NCBI RefSeq assembly: GCF_900108855.1
Contig: NZ_FNXY01000006.1
Location: 434,001 to 498,000 of the forward strand
DNA length: 64,000 nt
From: Dyadobacter koreensis
GTDB taxonomy: Bacteria; Bacteroidota; Bacteroidia; Cytophagales; Spirosomataceae
Reading direction: 5' to 3'
Program-made: the position numbers and the translations under genes
The notes under the pieces: model-generated
What the model saw: the letters and a program-made list of their open reading frames with translations, nothing else
Database searches by the model: none
Told to the model about the DNA's origin: nothing
Part shown: positions 8,996 to 18,636 of the stretch, piece by piece
Layout of the letters: every line of letters starts with the position of its first letter
Numbering within the stretch: position 1 is the stretch's first letter

Positions 8996-10180
8996 ATGGC
9001 TGATATTTTAAATGAAGAAGTGAAAATGAGTAGTATGATCTCCGCATCGACGACATATCAGGCTGCCCAGTCGGTAGCAAAGACAGTGGAGGAACATTTT
9101 CTTTACCATCACGAATCTGCGAAACAACATAATGTGGATGATTTTGCACCACGGCCAAGTGCAGAAGTGATTGAGGCAATCATTGATACTACTTTTTGGG
9201 CAAGTTTGCGTCGGGAAGAGGGGCATTCTCCTTCTGTTTCCCTGGCTTTTCTGCCGCCGGAACGTTCTGGGCAGCCCCTGATTTTTGAAAAAAGACTGAA
9301 TTTTTCGCCGGCCATTCTGACCAAGCTCGCGCCCGCTGTGGAGCGTTCGGGAATACATCTGGGTATTTGGATTGAAAATGGTGAGTTATATATTTGGGGA
9401 ACCACCCGTGTTATTCCCAATTTATGTTTTGTTCTTGAAGTAATTGAACCCGGAATGCTGGTAATCAAACACCGCCGGATCGATGGTTTCGGCAAGTTTG
9501 TCAATGTGGCAGTTCTTAAGGGTGATCAGATAAAAATTGTGGATGATATCAGCGGGAAAATTCCTGATTGTCCGAATTTGGTAACGTCATTGATCGGTTT
9601 TAATTCATCATCGCTTTGGAACGATTCATTGAATGTAATGGTGCAGTTGGCCGTTTCAATGCGCGATCATAAACGCGGTGGCACTTTACTGGTCGTTCCT
9701 TCGGGTAAGGAAACGTGGCGCGATTCAATAATTCACCCGATTTCTTATTCTGTTACGCCGACTTACACGGAACTCGCGGACCTTTATAAAAAACATGAAA
9801 CTGAAGCGGAACATCCCGTTTGGCTGAATAAAATTACCAGCGCCGTTAACCATGTTGCTGGCCTGACTGCCGTTGACGGCGCTACGATTATTAATGACCG
9901 ATTTGAATTACTGGCCTTTGGCGTAAAAATCGGTCGTTCAGGGTTTTCGTCGAGGGTGGATAAAATCATGGTTACTGAGCCGATTGTTGGAAATGTGGCT
10001 TCGGTCGTTCATCCGGTTCAAAATGGCGGTACACGGCATTTGTCCGCCGCGCAATTTGTTTACGATCAGCGCGATAGTCTCGCTCTGGTTGCTTCTCAGG
10101 ACGGACGGTTTACAATTTTTTCCTGGTCGCCTTGTGATAATATTGTACAGTCGCACAGGGTTGATGCTTTATTGTTCTGA
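8996..10180 (+). CDS. DAC-like (DisA_N fold) protein with N-terminal sensor region
   Basis: 394 residues from the ATG at 8996. A TTG 15 bases upstream and an ATG at 9026 are alternative starts. The C-terminal third (about 280-390) resembles diadenylate cyclase (DisA_N) domains: VDGATIIND carries the DGA motif (D294), followed by FELLAFGVKI and GGTRHLSAA (R347, H348), then DSLALVASQDGRFTIFSW. The canonical RHR motif reads RHL here. The first 270 residues resemble the sensor domain named DACNV that precedes such domains in Bacteroidota, a family name given from memory. The product may make or sense c-di-AMP. The altered motif makes activity uncertain. No transmembrane segment is visible, so it should be cytosolic. 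Confidence 0.7.
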   Translation: MADILNEEVKMSSMISASTTYQAAQSVAKTVEEHFLYHHESAKQHNVDDFAPRPSAEVIEAIIDTTFWASLRREEGHSPSVSLAFLPPERSGQPLIFEKRLNFSPAILTKLAPAVERSGIHLGIWIENGELYIWGTTRVIPNLCFVLEVIEPGMLVIKHRRIDGFGKFVNVAVLKGDQIKIVDDISGKIPDCPNLVTSLIGFNSSSLWNDSLNVMVQLAVSMRDHKRGGTLLVVPSGKETWRDSIIHPISYSVTPTYTELADLYKKHETEAEHPVWLNKITSAVNHVAGLTAVDGATIINDRFELLAFGVKIGRSGFSSRVDKIMVTEPIVGNVASVVHPVQNGGTRHLSAAQFVYDQRDSLALVASQDGRFTIFSWSPCDNIVQSHRVDALLF

Positions 10181-10239
10181 TAGAAATTTTAGATAAGGCT
10201 GGTCTTTTGATTTTCAAGATTTCTCTGTTCTGTTTATTA

Positions 10240-10272
10240 CCTGTCCAACGGTAAAAAAAACCGTCGGACAGG
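10240..10272. terminator. Strong hairpin after the DAC-like gene
   Basis: CCTGTCCAACGG (10240-10251) pairs with CCGTCGGACAGG (10261-10272) with one mismatch around an A-rich loop. No T-tract follows, so it may be an RNA 3' end stabiliser instead of a classical intrinsic terminator. Confidence 0.6.
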
Positions 10273-10481
10273 AAGCTCGACAAACGTTTTCCCAAATTTT
10301 GAGATCCGGTTTTCAAACTGGAAATATTACGAAAAATAGCCTTTTGCTGTAAGCTTTATGATGGCTATTTCGTATAGTGCCGAACGTACCCCCTTTAATA
10401 ATCTCTCGTAACTTTATTAAAAAAAATCAAAACTTTTAAAGTAATATCAAAAATCATCCGTCTTCCTGAAAAAATTGGGAA
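10273..10481. other. Leader region of sigma factor gene
   Basis: Short AT-rich interval with no ORF. It must hold the promoter of the sigma factor operon, but no convincing -33/-7 pair was identified. Confidence 0.3.
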
Positions 10482-11045
10482 ATGCTTAGCCAAGGAATGA
10501 CAACAGACACCGGAAATACAATTGGGGATACAATCAAGGAATACGGAAAACGTCTCTTTGGTTTTATCCGCAATAAGGTACGTTCGGAGGAAGATGCGGA
10601 AGATATTTTACAGGACGTTTGGTATCAGTTAAGCAACGTGATCAATATTGACGAAATTGATCAGATGAGCGGCTGGTTACACCAGGTTGCGCGAAACAAA
10701 ATCATTGATAAATATCGAAAAAAAACACCCGAGTTAATTGAAGATTTCAATTATGAAGACGACGATGACGGGTTTAATATGGGTGAAATTCTTCTCGCCG
10801 ATAATTATACGCCCGAAACTGAATATATAAGAGAGGCATTTTGGAAAGAATTGTTTTTGGCACTGGAAGAATTACCGGAAAATCAGCGTCAGGTATTTGT
10901 GTGGAATGAATTGGAAGACCTTACTTTGCAGGATATTGCAAACCGTACGAATGAAAATTTAAAAACAATTATTTCGCGTAAAGGATATGCAGTGAAACAT
11001 TTAAGGAAGCGGATGAAGCGCTTGTATGATGAATTTTTTAATTAA
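10482..11045 (+). CDS. RNA polymerase sigma factor, ECF type
   Basis: 187 residues from the ATG at 10482. A second ATG at 10497 (MTTDTGN) is possible. Region 2 is at about 25-90 (RLFGFIRNKVRSEEDAEDIL, QDVWYQLSNV, then DQMSGWLHQVARNKIIDKYR). Region 4 is at about 130-185 (LEELPENQRQVFVWNELEDL, TLQDIANRTN, ISRKGYAVKHLRKRM). An acidic linker (NYEDDDDGFNMGE) joins them. It redirects RNA polymerase to a dedicated promoter set. The small membrane protein starting 14 bases downstream may be its partner, but it shows no recognisable anti-sigma domain. Confidence 0.93.
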   Translation: MLSQGMTTDTGNTIGDTIKEYGKRLFGFIRNKVRSEEDAEDILQDVWYQLSNVINIDEIDQMSGWLHQVARNKIIDKYRKKTPELIEDFNYEDDDDGFNMGEILLADNYTPETEYIREAFWKELFLALEELPENQRQVFVWNELEDLTLQDIANRTNENLKTIISRKGYAVKHLRKRMKRLYDEFFN

Positions 11046-11059
11046 AGAAACTATAAAAG

Positions 11060-11386
11060 ATGTACGACGGTCCCAAAGATTTTAGAAAAAACAAGGCCAA
11101 ATTTTTGCTGATTGTTCCGCTTATCATTTGTCTGGTAAGCGGTGTTGTGATGCTTCTGTGGAATGCAATTCTCCCTGAACTGCTGGGTGTAAAATCTATT
11201 ACTTTCTGGCAATCTGCCGGTTTGCTCGTGCTTTGTAAAATACTTTTTGGTGGCTTTGGTTTTGCCAAGCGCCATGATGGTCCTGGGATGGGCTTCCGGG
11301 AAAAATGGCAGAGAAGTTCAGAGGAGCGAGAGAAAATTCGTGAGGAATGGAAGAAGCGCTGCGGACAATGGAAGGATAAGGGATAA
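11060..11386 (+). CDS. Small membrane protein next to ECF sigma factor
   Basis: A 108-residue conserved-looking protein of unknown function. It has a basic N terminus (YDGPKDFRKNKAKF), two membrane segments (LLIVPLIICLVSGVVMLLW and the more polar AGLLVLCKILFGGFGFA) and a highly charged cytosolic tail (EKWQRSSEEREKIREEWKKR). It starts 14 bases after the sigma factor stop, so co-transcription is very likely. A membrane-anchored modulator of the sigma factor is an inference from position only. Confidence 0.75.
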   Translation: MYDGPKDFRKNKAKFLLIVPLIICLVSGVVMLLWNAILPELLGVKSITFWQSAGLLVLCKILFGGFGFAKRHDGPGMGFREKWQRSSEEREKIREEWKKRCGQWKDKG

Positions 11387-11417
11387 TGAAAGTTTTATGA
11401 ATAATTTTCATTTTTTT
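11386..11417 (+). terminator. Terminator candidate after sigma factor operon
   Basis: ATGAAA (11386-11391) pairs with TTTCAT (11406-11411), followed by a T-tract to 11417. The stem is short and AT-rich, so support is modest. Confidence 0.4.
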
Positions 11418-12270
11418 GCGTAAAAACTTTTGCGTCTATCATTTCATAATTTAAATCATAAAAGGCCGACTTAGGAGATGTCAAGGCCAACTTTGGTTCA
11501 GGTTGGTGTTGGTGTGTTGCTCTTTTTTGTCTCGTTTTACATACTTCATTTTCTCGATTTTTCCTTGTGTTCGGTGAGCCCGGTACAGTTTTTCCGCAGC
11601 ACGGCATAGCGGGTTTACTCGGTTCGGAGCTGGCTTCGGGCCGCAAGAGAGAGGTTTTTAGTCCCCGCACGGAATGGCCTTCGCCGATAATATCAGAAAC
11701 GTGAGCGAGAAGGAGTACAGCAGTTTCAAACAGAGATTTTAGAGTGGCGAGTATATCGCGGTCGTAGTCGTGGCAGCAAAGACAATCCTTTTAGTTTTAA
11801 AAAACTAATATTAAAAATATTTTCGTCATGAAAAGGAAACCAGATCTTTACCAGATTGGCGGCGGACATGGTTGGGACGCCATGGTCTTTTCAAGGACAA
11901 ATTTGAGCTGAAATTTAAACATGCAGATAAATCTTCCCGGCCATCAGGTGCAGAAGAAATTTACAAAGAATTTCCCCGGTAATTTTTGAGATAAAAATCA
12001 AAACTAAGTGTCAGGTGTAGAAAGGTTGCTCGCAATACGGGTTGCCTTTTTTGTTTTTTTACATGTTTTTGTCTGTCAGTATTGTCTTATACCTGATTCG
12101 ATTTTCAAACGTGAACTTAATTTGAAAGTATGGTAATAAATGTACTATTTTCGGGATATAATCGCGAATTTCGGCTTATTCCTGAAAACGGAAAATGAAA
12201 TATTTTGAAGAATGGTGATTTTTGTATTTTATAGATTACCAGTTGATAATCAGGAAAGGTAAGCTCAACG
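11418..12270. other. Gene-poor stretch with a broken small ORF
   Basis: No intact gene is supported in about 850 bases. At 11478-11609 a 43-codon ORF preceded by AGGAG encodes a hydrophobic stretch (LVQVGVGVLLFFVSFYILHF), which could be chance. At 11828-11981 an ATG opens MKRKPDLYQIGGGHG. A shift to another frame then gives GRHGLFKDKFELKFKHADKS and on to EEIYKEFPR before a stop, which looks like one small gene broken by a frameshift. From 12000 to 12270 the DNA is AT-rich leader sequence of the kinase gene. Confidence 0.35.
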
Positions 12271-15200
12271 ATGGACTACTTAAAGAAGGAATTTTACAAT
12301 TTAATTAGCAGACGTGAGGATATATTTGATTTCATCCAGCAATTTGGTCTGGATGGCTTCTGGTATTGGGATTTGGAAAAACCTGCTAATCAATGGGCTA
12401 ATCCTAAATTGTGGAACAGTCTGGGTTACAATGCTCAGGATATTCCTCTTTTTAAAAATAATCTACAAACCATTGCCTATCAGTCAGATATCGATGAGTT
12501 AGCTGAAAGTGCTTTCTTGTATTGTGGTATTTTTGAATCAGTTTTTGAAAAAGTGATTCGATTTGTCCATAAAAATCAATTTACGATCTGGATGCGCTGT
12601 CAAATGAAGTGTATTCATGACGAGCAAGGCAAGCCGATTCGCTTTGTATGCGCTGCGACAATTATTCCAAACGAAGGCGAGGAGGATGTAGACGCCAGTG
12701 AACAGGCGCGTTTTTACCAGTCCGTATTGAATAATCAATCAATTTACATCACAAGGATCAACTGGGAAGGTAAGTATACGTATGTCAACGAATACTTTTG
12801 CAAAGCTTTCGGAGTGAGTCGGGAAGAAATTTTAGGTACCAGTGCGACAGCTACAATCGTAGAAGAAGATCATCAAAAGTGTTTTGAAGTAGGAAGGTTT
12901 TGCTTCGCAAATCCAGGGGAGCCTCATAAAATTATTCTCCATAAGTATACCAAAGACAAAAAAATTAAGGCAAGTGAATGGGAGTTCACCGGAATTCTTG
13001 ATGATAAAGGTTACGTAACTGAAATATTGAGTGTTGGTTATGACGTAACCAGGAAGATCAAAATGGAAAGAGATTTTTCAGCTCTTGTTTCCAATATGAC
13101 TGATGTCCTCTTTATCATTAATCCGGAGGGAATATTTACCTATACATCACCAAGCTGGACGAAGTTGTATGGTTATGAAATTTGCGAGACGATAGGGCAT
13201 AGTTTTACCGAATTTGTACATCCCGAAGATATTGATCGCTGTTTTGTGGCTTTGAGATCGACAGTCGAAAATCAAACTTCGGCACCTCAGGTTGAACATC
13301 GCATTCGTCATAAAAATGGAAATTGGTTTTGGAGTAATACCCAGGCAAGCCTAGATCCTACAAATGGTGAAATTGTGCTTACCAGTCATGATATTACCCA
13401 AAGAAAACTGGATGAAGAGAAATTAAAAGAATTGGCCCTGGTCGCTTCCAAGACAACGGAAATGATTATAATTTCAGATGCGAACGGCCTTATTACCTGG
13501 GTTAACGAAGCTTTTGAAAAGAGGTCGGAATATAAACTGAGTGAAGTTACAGGAAAAAAACCATCTGAGCTGGTTCAGGGGCCGGAGACGAGTCAGGAAA
13601 CAAAACAACGTTTGGCTAAGGCCATTGCAGAAGGGCTTCCGGTTCATGAAACCATACTGAATTACAGCAAGTCGGGAGTCAAATACTGGATCGATCTTAA
13701 TATCAATCCAGTCTTTAATGAACGTGGTAAATGTACCAATTTCATTGCCGTTATGCGGGACATCACGGTTTTTAAGCAGGCCCACGAAGAGCTAAAACAT
13801 ACGAAGGAGCTGTTGGAGCAAACCAGCAAGGTTGCGAAGATCGGCGCCTGGGAATATGATGTAGAAACTGAGTTATTGGTTTGGTCGGCATTAACAAAAG
13901 AAATTCATAAGGTTCCGCAGGATTTTGTTGCGACCGTTGAAATAGGATTAAGTTTTTATAAAAACGATGTTATCCGCGAAAAGGTAGTGGCAGCTTTCCA
14001 GGCTTGTCTGGAACATGGAACACCAATGAATCTGGAAGCTGTGATCGTGACGGAGACAAAAGAGGATATCTGGGTACGAATCATTGCAAAGGCGGATCGT
14101 AAAAATGGAAAAACCATAAGGGTTTTCGGTATAATTCAGGATATCGATGAGTTGAAAAAGGCAGAAGAGCTAAGTCAGAAAAATGCCGTGTTGCTTCGAA
14201 AACTTTCGGCTCAAATTCCGGGAACATTGTTCCAGTTCCAGGTTTTTGCTGATGGGACCATGTCTTTTCCTTACGTCTCAAAAGAAAATCTGAGCTCCTA
14301 TCATCTTACGAACGGGTATACAGTCAGTGATCGTACACAACTTTTCCAAAAAGTGCATCCGGACGATGTAATAAGATTCAGTGATTCGATTGCCTATTCG
14401 AAAGAAACACTTGAAAAGTGGAGCCTGGATTATCGTGTCGTGAGCGATTCAGGCGAGATTCGCTGGCTAAATGGCGAGGCTGTTCCCGAAAGCCTGGAAG
14501 ATAGTTTATTATGGCACGGGTATCTCCAGGACATTACAGATCGAAAGTTGGCGGAGCAGGAAATTTTAAACGCTCGTCAGTTAGCCGAAGCCGCAAGTAA
14601 ATCCAAGTCAGAATTCCTGACAAATATGAGCCACGAGATACGTACCCCTCTGAACGGTGTCATTGGATTTACTGATCTTTTAATGAAAACGGGTCTTGAT
14701 GAAACTCAGCATCAATATCTATCCATGGTTTTTCAATCTGCCAATTCGCTGCTTGATATTATTAACGATATCCTTGATTTTTCTAAAATTGAAGCAGGTA
14801 AATTGGAACTCTCGGTTGAGAAAACTGATCTGTTGGAACTCTGTGGGCAGGTTACTGACATGGTGACTTATCAGGCGCATCAAAAACATCTTGAAGTTTT
14901 ACTGAATATTTCCTCGGATGTTCCCCGATTTGCGTGGGTCGATCCGGTTCGTTTGCGTCAGATATTGATCAATCTTTTAGGAAACGCTGTTAAGTTTACC
15001 GAAGAGGGAGAAATTGAACTTAAAGTAGAAGTGATCGAAAAATTGGAAAATGGAGATACGGTATTCTGTTTTTCTGTGCGCGATACCGGAATTGGAATCA
15101 ATGAAAAAAATCTGCTGAAAATATTTGAAGCATTTGCCCAGGAAGACGCCTCTACAACGAAAAGGTTTGGAGGAACCGGACTCGGTCTGCCGATTTCAAA

Positions 15201-16152
15201 TAAGCTTTTAGCGCTGATGGATAGCCAGTTAAAGCTTGAAAGCCGGCCTGCGCAAGGGAGTAAATTCTTTTTTGAAGTCACTTTTAAATCTTATCAAAGC
15301 GCTTTGCCTGACTGGTCGAATATTGAGTCGGTTCATAATGTGTTAATCGTTGATGACAGTGTAGCAAATGGTTTGATACTTAAAGATATGCTTGCCAATC
15401 GGCAAATTGAATCGCAAATCGTACATACCGGCGCAGAAGCGGTTGATCTACTGAACTCGAAAAAGAAATTTGACGTCTTGTTAATTGATTATCATCTATC
15501 GGAAATGACTGGTGTTTCGACCATCCGGGAAATAAGGAATAGTACAGATCCTATAATGCGGGACCAGCGAATTATTTTGATGTATGGTTCTGCGGATGAT
15601 CAGCATATAAGTGATTTCAGCAGAGAGCTAAATATCGTTTACCAGCTTGTGAAACCAGTTAAAATCCAGAAACTTTTTAACGCACTGCAAAAATTGGATA
15701 CTAATGATAAACCCGAGTTGCTGCCGGCAGCGAAAACAAAAGTCGTCGAAATTCCTGAATTAGATCGAGGAGAAATTACGATTCTGGTCGCAGAAGACAA
15801 CCGGATTAATATGATTTTGGTCAAAACATTTCTAACTAAAATACTAGCCGGCGTTCGAGTTGTTGAAGCCTTAAATGGCAAGGAAGCGGTATCGCTTTTT
15901 GCAAAGGAACAGCCTGATCTGGTGTTAATGGATGTCCAAATGCCGGAAATGAACGGTTACGAGGCATCCGTTGAGATACGGAATAAGGAATCTGGCGGAA
16001 AACGCACACCAATTATTGCGCTGACAGCCGGGACTTTAAAAGGAGAGCGCGAGCGTTGTGTAGAAGCCGGGATGGATGATTATTTAACGAAGCCGGTCTT
16101 GAAAGAAACGCTTCAGGCCACATTGGATAAATGGCTTGTCAAACACGTTTAG
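12271..16152 (+). CDS. Cytosolic hybrid histidine kinase, multi-PAS, two receivers
   Basis: 1293 residues without membrane segments. About six PAS/PAC modules occupy residues 10-775 (for example FYQSVLNNQSIYITRINWEG, FSALVSNMTDVLFIINPEGI, TTEMIIISDANGLITWVNEA). The HisKA domain has the phospho-acceptor H788 in NMSHEIRTPLNG. The ATPase domain shows the N-box INLLGNAVKFT, DTGIGI and FGGTGLGLPIS. Two receivers follow: REC1 (VLIVDDSVANGLIL, D1073) and REC2 (ILVAEDNRINMILV, D1221 in LMDVQMPEMNGYEA, KPV near the end). No Hpt domain or output domain is present. REC2 is the more canonical receiver, so phosphotransfer to an Hpt protein encoded elsewhere is likely. The stimulus is unknown. Confidence 0.95.
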   Translation: MDYLKKEFYNLISRREDIFDFIQQFGLDGFWYWDLEKPANQWANPKLWNSLGYNAQDIPLFKNNLQTIAYQSDIDELAESAFLYCGIFESVFEKVIRFVHKNQFTIWMRCQMKCIHDEQGKPIRFVCAATIIPNEGEEDVDASEQARFYQSVLNNQSIYITRINWEGKYTYVNEYFCKAFGVSREEILGTSATATIVEEDHQKCFEVGRFCFANPGEPHKIILHKYTKDKKIKASEWEFTGILDDKGYVTEILSVGYDVTRKIKMERDFSALVSNMTDVLFIINPEGIFTYTSPSWTKLYGYEICETIGHSFTEFVHPEDIDRCFVALRSTVENQTSAPQVEHRIRHKNGNWFWSNTQASLDPTNGEIVLTSHDITQRKLDEEKLKELALVASKTTEMIIISDANGLITWVNEAFEKRSEYKLSEVTGKKPSELVQGPETSQETKQRLAKAIAEGLPVHETILNYSKSGVKYWIDLNINPVFNERGKCTNFIAVMRDITVFKQAHEELKHTKELLEQTSKVAKIGAWEYDVETELLVWSALTKEIHKVPQDFVATVEIGLSFYKNDVIREKVVAAFQACLEHGTPMNLEAVIVTETKEDIWVRIIAKADRKNGKTIRVFGIIQDIDELKKAEELSQKNAVLLRKLSAQIPGTLFQFQVFADGTMSFPYVSKENLSSYHLTNGYTVSDRTQLFQKVHPDDVIRFSDSIAYSKETLEKWSLDYRVVSDSGEIRWLNGEAVPESLEDSLLWHGYLQDITDRKLAEQEILNARQLAEAASKSKSEFLTNMSHEIRTPLNGVIGFTDLLMKTGLDETQHQYLSMVFQSANSLLDIINDILDFSKIEAGKLELSVEKTDLLELCGQVTDMVTYQAHQKHLEVLLNISSDVPRFAWVDPVRLRQILINLLGNAVKFTEEGEIELKVEVIEKLENGDTVFCFSVRDTGIGINEKNLLKIFEAFAQEDASTTKRFGGTGLGLPISNKLLALMDSQLKLESRPAQGSKFFFEVTFKSYQSALPDWSNIESVHNVLIVDDSVANGLILKDMLANRQIESQIVHTGAEAVDLLNSKKKFDVLLIDYHLSEMTGVSTIREIRNSTDPIMRDQRIILMYGSADDQHISDFSRELNIVYQLVKPVKIQKLFNALQKLDTNDKPELLPAAKTKVVEIPELDRGEITILVAEDNRINMILVKTFLTKILAGVRVVEALNGKEAVSLFAKEQPDLVLMDVQMPEMNGYEASVEIRNKESGGKRTPIIALTAGTLKGERERCVEAGMDDYLTKPVLKETLQATLDKWLVKHV

Positions 16153-16165
16153 CATAGCTGTGCGG

Positions 16166-16190
16166 GGACATTCGCGTTAGACGAATGTCC
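16166..16190. terminator. Hairpin between convergent kinase and AraC genes
   Basis: GGACATTCG (16166-16174) and CGAATGTCC (16182-16190) form a perfect 9-bp stem that spans the AraC stop codon. No T-tract follows on either strand. It lies at a convergent gene end and may serve both. Confidence 0.5.
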
Positions 16191-17061
16191 TTGTGCCAGC
16201 ATAATTCTCCCTGAATTCCTTGGGTGTACAGCCGTTTTTATTTTTGAAAATCCGGTTAAAATAGGAAAGGTTATTGAAGCCGCATTTGTAGGCAATCTCA
16301 GAAATAGTATTGGTTGTATCGATCAGCGACCGTGATGTGTGTCCGAGCCTAATCTCATTCAAGCTTTCAATAAAGGTTTTTCCTGTCCTTTTTTTAATAA
16401 ACCGGCTGAAAGATACTTCTGTCATTCCTGCGAGTTTAGCAACTCCCTCCAAGGTGATTTCCTTGTCATAGTTATCGCGCATGTAAGCAAAAACTTTCTC
16501 AATTCTCCGGCTGTTAAAATTGATATTATCATCTGTAAATGTACTGTTTGAAAGTACACGCATATTACGTGATATGGAGAGGTCGTGCAATATGGACATT
16601 AGCTCAAGCATGGAGTCAAAGCCGCTTTTTTGATTCAGCGACATCAAACGGGGCATAATTCTCTCTATTGTGTCTTTCGAAAATGCAATTCCCCGCACCG
16701 CCTTTTCCATAAGAGACCGAATAAAAAATAACTGGTTGCGGCGAAGCAGCTTCTCATCAAACAGGTCCCGGTGGAACTGAACCGTAATTTCTTCAACTTC
16801 CGGCATACCTTCTTCCCATTTATACTGATGCGTAAACCAGCCGTGAGGAAGATTATTCCCGACCAGTACAAGCTCTGCGTTTTCGATCACTTCGGTATGA
16901 TCGCCGACAATTCTCTTCACACCTTTCCCACCCATAATCAGGTTTAATTCAAACTCATTATGATTGTGGAGCGGGAAGTCGAACGTCTTCTTTTTTCTGG
17001 AAAAAACAGTAAAACAATCATACTGCGTTAACGGTGTTATTTCCCTGTAAACTTCGATCAT
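16177..17061 (-). CDS. AraC family transcriptional regulator
   Basis: 294 residues. The N-terminal cupin sensor (FPLHNHNEFELNLIMGGKGV) precedes a C-terminal double helix-turn-helix (KEITLEGVAKLAGMTEVSFS, RFIKKRTGKTFIESLNEIRL, then ISEIAYKCGFNNLSYFNRIF). It is divergent from the GH26 mannanase gene across 17062-17415 and probably controls it in response to a sugar. The effector cannot be read from the sequence. Confidence 0.93.
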   Translation of the reverse strand: MIEVYREITPLTQYDCFTVFSRKKKTFDFPLHNHNEFELNLIMGGKGVKRIVGDHTEVIENAELVLVGNNLPHGWFTHQYKWEEGMPEVEEITVQFHRDLFDEKLLRRNQLFFIRSLMEKAVRGIAFSKDTIERIMPRLMSLNQKSGFDSMLELMSILHDLSISRNMRVLSNSTFTDDNINFNSRRIEKVFAYMRDNYDKEITLEGVAKLAGMTEVSFSRFIKKRTGKTFIESLNEIRLGHTSRSLIDTTNTISEIAYKCGFNNLSYFNRIFKNKNGCTPKEFRENYAGTRTFV

Positions 17062-17415
17062 GTCAGTGTTTCAAAATGTAAAATAGAATCAAATATATGT
17101 ATTAATAATGACTGTAAGTATTATGATTTTCCAGAAATGTTTTGTTAAAATATCAATATTAATTATTTAATATTTTAAGAAAAAGAGATTTCAAAGGGAT
17201 TAATACTTATTATTCTACAATATTAAACCAAAATATGCATGTTATTCTGTTTCTATCAATTCATGGATAGATAAAATAGTATTAGTTAAAGGCGCAGTTT
17301 TGTACATAATTTTGCCGTTGCCTAAATACCGATTTCAAAACTTCATTTTTTATCGGTTCTGGAATTGGAATAAAATGTCGACAAAATAGATTTTTAAATT
17401 ACTCAGGATGCTTTT
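17062..17415. other. Divergent control region, araC/GH26
   Basis: AT-rich divergent promoter region of about 350 bases. A Bacteroidota -7 match TAATTTTG lies at 17307-17314 on the plus strand, about 100 bases before the mannanase ATG. No ORF is present. Confidence 0.4.
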
Positions 17416-18525
17416 ATGAAAAAAAATACTCTTTTTACTGTGCTGCTTCTCTGCATAAGCCATGTCGGCATTTCCCAGATCGACACAAAGGCTACGAAAG
17501 AAACCAAAGCGCTCTACCGTAATCTGGGGAAAATCGCAAGTACGAACATTTTGTTTGGCCACCAGCATGCCACCGAGTACGGCCACGGATGGTCTGGTGA
17601 GTCAGATCGTTCCGATGTAAAGTCTGTAACTGGCTCGCATCCGGCGATTATTGGCGTGGATATAAGCGGATTGTCGGGCCGTCCCGCTGATGAGATCTTA
17701 AAGAATAGCGAAGTTCTGCGCAAAAATGTTGTTGATACTTATAACCGTGGTGGTGTAACGACGGTCGCCTGGCATTTTTCGAATCCGGCTTCCGGCGGAG
17801 GATTTTATTGGAAAGACTCTGTGTCGGCACGGGCAATTGAACTGATAAAACCAGGTGGGTCTCATCATGAAAAATACAAGGAAATTTTGAGAACGATCGC
17901 TGATTTTGCAAAATCGGCAAAGGGAAAAGATGGCTCGAATGTCCCGATGTTATTCCGCCCTTACCATGAGTTTGACGGGGACTGGTTTTGGTGGGGTAAA
18001 AGCCATTGTTCCAGAGAGGATTTTATTTCAGTGTGGCAGTTTACGGTCACTTATCTGCGTGACACATTAGGCGTGCATAATTTCATTTACGTTTTTTCTC
18101 CTGACTGCAAATTCAATTCAGAGCAGGAATTTTTGGAGAGATATCCAGGAGATAAATTTGTGGATATGGTCGGAATGGACAATTATGCAGACTTCGGCAG
18201 GGATGGTAAATACAACTTAGAAGCCGGCATAAAAAAGTTAAAAATTGTTTCGGACTACGCGAAAAAGGCAAATAAAGTCGCCGCATTCACTGAAACCGGT
18301 CTGGAGAGTATTCCTGATAAAAACTGGTGGACAGAATCTCTGTTAAAATCCCTGAAAGCCGAGAAGATAAATCTTGCTTATGTTCTTGTCTGGAGAAACG
18401 ATACAAGGAGTTCCACTCACTATTATGCTCCATTTCCCGGTCAGGTCAGCGTTCCGGATTTTAAGGTTTTTTACGACGATCCGTACACGTTATTTGAAAA
18501 AGATCTCGTAAATATTTATCATTAA
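17416..18525 (+). CDS. GH26 beta-mannanase
   Basis: 369 residues with an N-terminal signal peptide (MKKNTLFTVLLLCISHVGIS), so the enzyme is exported. It hydrolyses internal beta-1,4-mannosidic bonds of mannans. GH26 hallmarks are LFGHQHATEYGHGWSG near the start, LFRPYHEFDGDWFWW with the acid/base E185, and FTETGLESIPDKNWW with the nucleophile E293. Length fits a single catalytic domain with no carbohydrate-binding module. A mannanase role is the commonest in GH26. Other beta-1,4-glycan specificities in the family are possible. An AraC regulator is divergently encoded upstream. Confidence 0.92.
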   Translation: MKKNTLFTVLLLCISHVGISQIDTKATKETKALYRNLGKIASTNILFGHQHATEYGHGWSGESDRSDVKSVTGSHPAIIGVDISGLSGRPADEILKNSEVLRKNVVDTYNRGGVTTVAWHFSNPASGGGFYWKDSVSARAIELIKPGGSHHEKYKEILRTIADFAKSAKGKDGSNVPMLFRPYHEFDGDWFWWGKSHCSREDFISVWQFTVTYLRDTLGVHNFIYVFSPDCKFNSEQEFLERYPGDKFVDMVGMDNYADFGRDGKYNLEAGIKKLKIVSDYAKKANKVAAFTETGLESIPDKNWWTESLLKSLKAEKINLAYVLVWRNDTRSSTHYYAPFPGQVSVPDFKVFYDDPYTLFEKDLVNIYH

Positions 18526-18636
18526 TTTTAACTCCGGCTGAAACTGATTGTGAATTTTTCACGCTCCAAAATGTTATTGAAAAGATTGCAGTTTAATGAA
18601 TGTATATTGCAACTTTGATGCAAATAAGTTAATAGT

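Noticed and set aside
11478..11609. 43-codon plus-strand ORF preceded by AGGAG, encoding a hydrophobic helix
   Set aside because: Too short, with a Shine-Dalgarno-like motif that carries little weight in Bacteroidota. Kept only as a note in the gap entry.
11395..11670. 91-codon minus-strand ORF
   Set aside because: Low-complexity Pro/Lys/Ser/Thr composition in non-coding DNA, with no homology recognised.
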